From: Turnera subulata
Taxonomy: Eukaryota > Streptophyta > Magnoliopsida > Malpighiales > Passifloraceae
Direction of reading: 5' to 3'
NCBI GenBank assembly: GCA_028386065.3
Contig: JAKUCV010000222.1
Span: 46,578 to 110,577 of the forward strand
Length of the DNA: 64,000 nucleotides
Shown here: positions 56,754 through 64,000 of the stretch, piece after piece
Position numbering within the stretch: the stretch's first letter is position 1
How the letters are laid out: every line of letters starts with the position of its first letter
Position numbers and translations under genes: made by a program
The notes under the pieces: generated by a model
Database searches by the model: none
What the model was told of the DNA's origin: nothing
Seen by the model: only the letters and a program-made list of their open reading frames with translations

Positions 56754-58940
56754 TACTCCGGTTCTTTCAAGATCACACAACACAATTTTTGCCGCTGGGT
56801 CTAGAGAGCAGAATTAGATACAGAACCGCCATTAACATGCAATCAAGTCTCTGTGCTTTACAGAGAAGAAAGCCAAGGGGAGCTCTCACCTAAATGATTG
56901 AAATTGTACCTGTTTGGCATTTCTTCAAGGACTGCAACTCTGTGATGTTTGCATCTGAGATTGTCCTGTCACTTGTCTTTGACACTTAAGACCCCCGTCG
57001 TACTCTCCTCAGGTCGCATAGAGATCTCGGTGTCAAAGAGGGATGATTCTGTGTACGCTGCCGTTTCCTGTGGAGATGTTCCTCGGGGCCTACCTGTAAA
57101 GTGTCGAATGTATCTGCCGAAACAGAATGAATGGCGTCCTGGAGACTAGCTTCTGGCAATGCTCAGGGTCTCAGCACCACACTAACCAATGACAATGTTT
57201 CTGTAAAGCTTATTAACCTGTTTCCTTTTTGTGCTGTCCACCTCATGAGTATGAAGTTGGATACTGAGTTTCGACTTGAGCGGAATAGAAATCAATTTTC
57301 ACTTTTGCTAAAGTTTCTTGTGGATTGTCTTGTGGGGAAGGTGATGACAACATTACAAGCAACAGTTTTGACAAATCAAAGACTGCTCAACTACATGGAA
57401 TGGCATACAATTCCAGGCGATGCTTCAGCTGTTATGGTTACGTATATTTGGTCAATTTTTGTTATTAGCTCTGCACCTTTATGCATTGCTTTGCTGCTCT
57501 CCTTCGATCGTTCAAGGTGAGGAGGGTTAAACATAGTTATTTATGCCTGTTTTATTCACACAGTACGTGCTGCATGAAATGCAAAAGAAATGAGCCAGTG
57601 AAGCAAGAATCCAGTGACGGCAAGTCAGCAATCCTGTCAAGGCTCACTCTTCTGCACGATGTCCGGAAAACTACCGGGAATCAGCAAGTGAGGGTGCTTT
57701 CTCTCTCCCTCTTTGGTTCAATTCCCGGGTTGAACGAGAAGAGGCGGTTCCTGACTTCCTGTTAGATGAGTTGTCCTGCAAACTGTTCTCTTCTTTGTGA
57801 TTAAATGGATGGCGTCTCCGGTTTATTGTATAAATTGATACAGCAGAGCTCGAGTAAAATTGGCATGCAACATGTCATTGTGAGTACTACTCGACGATCA
57901 TCTTCTTCCAACCTATGATGAGTGGCCTTGTTGAATTCACAAGGTAGACACTTCTGTGTCAATCCACTATTCAAGGTTAGTGGTCGAAAATGGTAGTATT
58001 ATAATGACACAGTGAAAGTATTACACATACATATGTGAACCAATATTATGAATCCCTTATGCCGAAGCAACTATGTGGAATTCGCTATCAGCAGCAATCT
58101 AAAAAGTCACTGTTTGAGTCCCTTACATCCATTTTTTTAATTAAAAAAAAACTTTTCCAAGTAATTGTATCCATGGGTGTTGAAAAAGAACGATCATACA
58201 TATGCACAATCATAAATATATGCCAATTAGTTTACACAAATATATGAATATGCCAATTAGTGTTGAGAATTTCATATACTCTATATAAAATCATTTAAGC
58301 GAAATAATGCAGAAAAATTCATATAATTTGTATAAAATAAATTCGCTAAATTATAACAGCTTAACATTTGCGGTCAAGTTAGCCTAACATTGATTTTTAT
58401 CTCGCTCACACATGGTGTATGAAGCCGACTAATTCAAAAACCAATTATGATACTCATTATTAATGCATATATCTTAATAAAATAAAGTTACTACTTTTTT
58501 ATAGAAATATGACACAATTTGATCAGTTAAAAAAAGAATTAAAGACACAACGAGAATCATTTGGTTTATAGAAATATCCGGGTTTTGTCTTGAAATTTCC
58601 CCGCCAAAGTTCAGTAGTATATTTTTAACCACAGCCTAAATCGGAAGCAACGACGTCGTTGGGCACACAAAACACGCAAAGATCAGCGTGTTTCTCCCGG
58701 AGGTAAGAAGTAAAAAGTAAAAGCTCGTTTCATCGGTTTTCTTTCCTTTTTCTACCCCGCGTCACCAGTAAGTATATAGAAAGTCAAGTCACCTTTGCCA
58801 ACTTCGAAGCTTTTACTCGCACCACCAGAGAGACAGTACCAGCCAGAGAGAGAGAACCGGAGGAAAAAAAAAAAAAGAAGAAAACTCTAGAGAGATAAAG
58901 TAACGGGCACCTAGAGAAAGAAAAGGAGCCGCGAATAGCC
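56754..58940. other. CPL1 3' flank and clathrin light chain promoter region
   Basis: The first 700-1,000 bases are the probable 3' UTR and flank of CPL1. From about 58020 the sequence is AT-rich. The last 250 bases, with GAGAGA tracts, are the likely 5' UTR of the next gene. No gene is supported. Confidence 0.5.
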
Positions 58941-61005
58941 ATGTCTTCCTCCTTCGACACATTTGGCATGGACGGAGTAGAGGTCCACCCTTCCTCCAAC
59001 CACGGATCCTTCGACGGGGAAGATTCCTACTCCAACTTCGGCTCCTACTCCAACTTCACCTCCTCCGCAGCCGATTACTCCGGCGCCGACGTGTCGGTCG
59101 ACCACGTCCCCGCCTCCCCCGATCCTTTCGGCTTCGGATCTTCCTCCGTCGACGCGGATCCAAACTCGTTCGGCTCGATCCATGCACCTAACGGCAACGG
59201 AAACGGCTACGGTGCTGCTGCGGACGACGGCGTTTTCTCCTCGGACGGACCCATTCTTCCCCCGCCTACCGAAATGGAGTCCGAGGAAGGACGCGCGCTT
59301 CGCGAGTGGCGTAGGTCAGTGATTTGGATCCCCTTTTTTTTTTGCCGACTTTGAAACGTCTAGTTTTTGTGTGTGCTGGTGTTTTGCTTAGATCCGAGGT
59401 AGATTCATTGCTTTTTGAGTAGTTAGTGCTAATAGGAACTTGATTTTGGCGTGATCTGAGTACTGAGAGAGCTAATTAAGCTCGAGTGGCATTCTGGTAA
59501 ATATTTAGAGTCTGATCTTGGCTTAGATATGCTGCTTTGTTCCGGAAGTTGGCGCCTCCTGTAGTTTCATTCTTGATCCTTAATCTCTAGTATCACTTTT
59601 GAGCTATGGAAGGTTCGATGTTGAAGATGAGGCGATGTGGTTTTGTGTTCTGCAATGTTAGTCTCTTTTAGTAATAATCAGTTGTGTGATCTTGACTTTT
59701 GCGAACAGTGAGGTGCTTTCTTGTGGTAGGTTGGGATTTTGGTGATTCTGGTAGCCTGGAGCTGGCTGATTATATTGTTTCACTGTAGAAAAGTTATTGG
59801 CATTGTTTTAGGCAGTTTAATTTAATGCGATCTGTGAGATTAGTTGGTGTGCAATGGTTGTGAATATTTGTTATTAGAGTAAATGTATCCGAGTGTGAGA
59901 TGGATGGGAACTACCGCTAGGGTTTCTTTTGACATTTAGTTTTGTATATGGAGGAACCTTAGCAGTTTCGTTGCAACCCGTGTGATAACATAAATTTGCC
60001 TCTGTAGATTGATACTTTGGTGATCAGGTAGAATCTCACAAGGTTTGTAAAGTGCATTGTATTGGGCCGATTCGCTATATTTCTTGAGATATTAATAGAT
60101 CTGGGACAACAGTCTTTAAGTTTGTTGTAGTGGTTGAATTGCAGTGGAGAATTCAGATACCATATGTTGTGAATTAATTTGCAAGTTATGTATTGTTAAA
60201 TGATGATGTAAAAATCAGAACAGATCTTACTTTGGCTTGACTTGCACCTGACCCCTGTATCAAACTCTTGCTTTGTGTGGTTTGATTTTACCGTGCAGGC
60301 AAAATGCCATTCTTCTTGAGGAGAAGGAGAAGAGAGAAAAGGAGATGAGGAATCAGATCATTGCAGAAGGCGAGGAATATATTCGAGGTTTCTACGAGAA
60401 AAGGAAGCAAAATGTTGAGACCAACATAGCTCATAACAGAGAAAGAGAAAAGGTAAATTTTGCTCGAAAATGATATCCTGCTAGATTCTTAGTGCTATTC
60501 TTCCAGGTACAATATGTTGATCCTGTGTCTTTGTGAGCAGTTATTCTTGGCCAACCAAGAGAAGTTTCACAAGGAGGCAGACAAACAGTACTGGAAAGCA
60601 ATTGCAGAGCTTATTCCTAATGAGGTGCCCAATATTGAGAAGAGGAGAGGGAAGAAGGAACAAGAAAAGAAGCCATCTATTACAGTGGTCCAAGGGCCAA
60701 AGCCTGGAAAACCCACTGATCTTTCAAGGATGCGCCAAATACTTGTGAAGCTGAAGCACACGCCCCCACCTCACATGATTCCTCCCCCACCTGCACCTGC
60801 TAAGGATGCCAAAGATGGGAAGGATGGCAAAGATGCGAAAACTGGAAAGGATGGAAAGGATACGGCGGCAAAGGCAACAAATGGGGATGCTGCTTCACCT
60901 CCCGCAGCTGCTACGTCAAACGGTTCAGCTGAATCAAAGAAAGAAGAAGCTCCTGTTGATGGTAGCCTGTCTGCTGCAGAACCCGAATCAACACCTGCTG
61001 CATAA
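58941..61005 (+). CDS. CLC: Clathrin light chain
   Basis: Clathrin light chains bind the hub of clathrin heavy chain and regulate coat assembly in endocytosis and trans-Golgi traffic. Three exons fit: 58941-59314, 60299-60452 and 60541-61005, giving 330 residues, usual for plant forms. The N-terminus ([20 protein letters not shown]) is acidic and Ser/Gly-rich. The conserved light-chain region starts near ALREWRR and continues through a heptad-rich coiled coil ([35 protein letters not shown]) that contacts heavy chain. [19 protein letters not shown] and [20 protein letters not shown] follow. The C-terminal tail is low complexity with KDGKD repeats and Ala/Ser/Glu-rich sequence. It converges on the kinase gene downstream. 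Confidence 0.95.
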
Positions 61006-61982
61006 ATGCGCCCATTACCTTCTTGTAATTGCCATATTTAATTCTATAATTTTTGTACGTTCGTGTTGAGAATTTGTTCTCTTATTGCTTTCCCCTCCGT
61101 CCTTTTTTTTATATCACCTGACGACTGCATGCGGTTAGCCCAGTCTGTGCGTGTAGCTTTGACGGTTGTTTTATTCTTTATTTGGCATATTGTATGGACA
61201 GAATTTTGAGTTGCTTTTTCTTTCTTTTCCTTTCAAAATTTTATTTTGGAATTTGAAGCTCTTAGATTGAGTTTCTGCGCTGATTAGCGCCATTATTGCT
61301 GGTGGCTAAAGAATAGATAACAGACTCTTCTTTGATATGCTACTGTTTATGCATTACCTGTTCCGTAGCCGAATGCGAGTTCTAGTCCATCCACATATAT
61401 TAGGAGATTATGTTACGGTTCCCAGTCGTACCGTTGAAGACAAATTTTGATCGCCCTTTGGCAAGGGGAAACCATGGAATGGTAATTATGTTCGTTGTCG
61501 TTATGGTAAAATGTGGCGAGGGGGTTCACTTTTGTTAATTTTTGTTGTCCCTTCTGGATTCAGAAGTACACATCCTTAGATTCAAACCACTGGACTGGAG
61601 TATGTGTTTCGTTTTGTACATAATAAAAAAAGGTACAAAATTGCATAAATTCAAACCCCCGATTCAAATAATCAGCTTGTATACATCATAAGCAACAAGA
61701 ATATATGAGCATCACCTCAAATTGGCAAAATATAGCGTCAATTGCTTTTCCCGGTATGAAACTAAGATTTTTCGTCTAATTTGGTGTTTAATAAATGAAA
61801 AAGCTAGTAACAATAGCATGAATAGCATTCTAACTAGTTCTTCTCACCATGTATAAGTTGAACACCCTCAACCTAAGTTCCTAACTACTGAGCTAAAAGT
61901 GTATTCTTTATCTAAGGATCACCTTCCTGACTGTTAAAGGTACTTCTGGCCCCGTAGAGTTGGGAAACCACCTTTTACTCTG
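61006..61982. other. Shared 3' flank of clathrin light chain and kinase genes
   Basis: Convergent intergenic region; probable 3' UTRs on both sides. No other feature seen. Confidence 0.5.
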
Positions 61983-64000
61983 TTATCTGGGGTTCACCTC
62001 CGTGATCGTTACAGGTGTAGAGGTCATCTGGTAGCTTGTAGAGTCCGAAGACAGCTTTTTAGTTGAGGAAGGTGTGGCTCTAGAATCAGTGGAATCTTGG
62101 AAGAAACCAGGAGCTGTAAGTAGCTTCTCATTGAGTCGAATATCCCTTGAGAGCATGTCAACTACCTGACTCATGATTGGCCTTCGGTTTGCTGCCGCTT
62201 GAGTGCAGAAAAAGGCAACTTTAATATACCTAATGACTTCTTCCTCTGGAAACTCTCCCAGTTCTGGATCTACTAGCTCCAACATTCTCCCTTCTTCATA
62301 AAGTTCCCACGCCTGTTGAAGCAGAAAAATGTGTTAAGGAAAAAATAACCTTGGAGATGCTAAGAGTTGATCATTCAACTTGGCTTCACTCAATCTAAGC
62401 ATTTTCTGTGATTTCAATTTTATTGCATACAAGCCCATGAACCTTACACTTACCAAGCTAACGTATCATTCAGAGGAGCTACAGGAATAATCTACAGCAA
62501 ACTCCTTATGTTTGCTATTTGCATCTACATGACCAGAGAAAGTCTTGTGGGGAGACCCGAAGATGCTCAACACGGGCAGAATCACATACATCGCTGACCA
62601 GCAATGTCAACAAAAATTAAAGTTACATAGCAAACCAGCTCTACCTAGCTTGAGTGGTTAGTTCCGGTCAACTTCCCTACAAAGACTTGAGTTACCATAA
62701 GGAAATGCAAAATATTTTGTCTGTACGTGCACACAACTAAACAGAAAAGCAGATATCTGGACTTGAGAACCCCCTAATGACTTGCCCTTGAAAGTAACCA
62801 AATAAGAAAGAAAAGAAAACCCCAGAAGGCACTAATTCATTGTAATCATTGGCCATATGTTCCACATTGGAATCATTTCCAGGGTTTGTCCACATTGGAA
62901 TCATTTCCAGGGTTTAATAACAAAGAGCAAGATATAATGGATCTGTGCAAGCAAAATAAATTCTTTGCATACAAATGAATAAAGTTGCAAGAAATCATAT
63001 GCTACAAGGAGGAAACGGAAAACCTACCCATTCTACAAGCAACTTCTGTGTTTCTCCCCATTTTGTCTTTGCACTGCCTCTGCCACTAACTATTTCAAGG
63101 ATCAAAACTCCAAAACTGTACACATCAGCCTTCAATGTCAACTGACCTCCTAAAGCATACTCTGGTGCCAAATAACCCCTGCATGGGTCAGAAACAGAAA
63201 TTATTTTTGCTGGTTTTCATTGGCCAATAGGAATTAAACTTACTTGACTAGTGATTTTGGGAAACTGAAAACTCAATGGTTAAACCTTCAAACAGAAAAA
63301 TGTATTCACATTGCATGCTTTGAGCAAAGAAAAGAATCTAGAAAATTTGGCAGGCTGCTGATTAACCAAGTCTCGAAGTATTACTCAAATCAGAAAGCAA
63401 GAAGGGAGCTAAAAGTAAACAGACCGAAACTATCTAGGAAACAGTAAACAGATTATTGCTTCTCTCTAGTCTGTTCTGAAACATTTAAGCAAGAGTCAAG
63501 ACACTACTAGCAAAGATCCAGTATCAAAACCTTAAGAACAATGGAGATGTTATAAGCAACAATATACCACATGCTTGCACTAGAGTGATAATGGTGGGTA
63601 TGGAACATTTTATCTTTCAATAAATCTAATGCAGTTTCCTTTACTTCCATAGAATCTTTCATCTTTACAATTTCTCAATCTTTACGATCCACATGATCCA
63701 GTTATTTCATGCCATGAATATGGGCACACTTACTAAGGATATGTTGTGTATATTACATGTTATGTGCACATACATTATATATCATTCTCTCACGATCGTT
63801 ATAAAAGGCAGAAAAAACCTTTTCTTATTTAATGACTTGGGACCAATAATGAACAAAATGATTTGTCTTTCTAGAGACGCAAGCTCTCAGTGTGTTGATA
63901 ACTGAGAAGTACCAAAACAAAAGGAGAAAAATATTGCACAGAAAACAATAATTAGGAATTCTGATGACAGACATACGTCGTTCCTGCTATTCTTGTGCTG
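61983..64000 (-). CDS. Receptor-like protein kinase, 3' exons only
   Basis: Three minus-strand exons are visible: a partial one from the window end to 63977, then 63028-63178, then 61983-62312. The first gives STRIAGT just before the splice. The second carries the end of the activation segment and subdomains [36 protein letters not shown]. The last has the C-lobe end [40 protein letters not shown] and a Ser/Thr-rich tail ending TITEVNPR. These match plant membrane-associated Ser/Thr kinases of the cold-responsive protein kinase 1 / LRR-RLK VIII type. The ATP-binding lobe and any ectodomain lie outside the window, so the subgroup is tentative. Confidence 0.88.
62861..62915. repeat. 28-bp tandem duplication in a kinase intron
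   Basis: TCCACATTGGAATCATTTCC plus eight further bases is repeated once, with units starting at 62861 and 62889. Confidence 0.9.

Noticed and set aside
1..64000. CRISPR arrays, operons or bacterial-type systems
   Set aside because: No regularly spaced repeats; genes have spliceosomal introns and the DNA is plant nuclear.

Overview
This is nuclear DNA from a flowering plant, probably a core eudicot. Its genes have many short GT-AG introns, its intergenic DNA is AT-rich, and it holds plant-type Ty1/copia, Ty3/gypsy-derived, Helitron, MULE-like, Stowaway and SINE elements. Gene content (CLASSY, WAPL, CPL1/2, clathrin light chain, BAHD acyltransferases, FAR1-related) is plant-specific or plant-typical. 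I cannot name the species.

Layout. (1) 1-14.9 kb: a graveyard of tandem minus-strand BAHD acyltransferase genes. Four copies or fragments are visible, none intact. Two Ty1/copia retrotransposons (2459-7682 and 8624-13308) have each landed inside a BAHD copy, both antisense to it. A long-TIR MULE-like element with a 9-bp target duplication is nested in the integrase of the first. (2) 15.1-19.4 kb: a probable Helitron carrying decayed ABCG/PDR transporter exons with their intron. (3) 20.3 kb: an orphan FAR1-type DNA-binding domain. (4) 21.7-26.0 kb: an intact CLASSY3/4-like SNF2 gene (minus), an RNA-directed DNA methylation factor. (5) 26-29.2 kb: intergenic DNA with a tRNA-derived SINE. (6) 29.2-36.9 kb: a 13-exon WAPL cohesin-release gene (minus) with a Stowaway MITE in one intron, an in-frame 123-bp tandem duplication in the largest exon, and an assembly gap in intron 1. 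(7) 37-43.2 kb: two small acidic ORFs of unknown status, then a young 3.3-kb LTR element made of gypsy-type ends around an intronless, mutated copy of a cellular DEAD-box RNA helicase. (8) 43.5-45.0 kb: an old long-TIR element with a GC-rich core. (9) 45-48 kb: AT-rich, no gene seen. (10) 48.5-56.8 kb: a 16-exon CPL1/CPL2-like RNA polymerase II CTD phosphatase (plus). (11) 58.9-61.0 kb: a 3-exon clathrin light chain (plus). (12) 62.0-64.0 kb: the 3' exons of a receptor-like kinase (minus), cut by the window end.

The four complete genes splice to open frames whose exon lengths sum to multiples of three: CLASSY 1,197 aa, WAPL 944 aa, CPL 975 aa, clathrin light chain 330 aa. They are ordinary housekeeping or chromatin genes and form no operon or cluster. 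The unusual content is in the mobile DNA. One LTR element holds a cDNA-like (intronless) host gene copy and one Helitron holds an intron-containing copy, so two different routes of gene capture lie about 20 kb apart.
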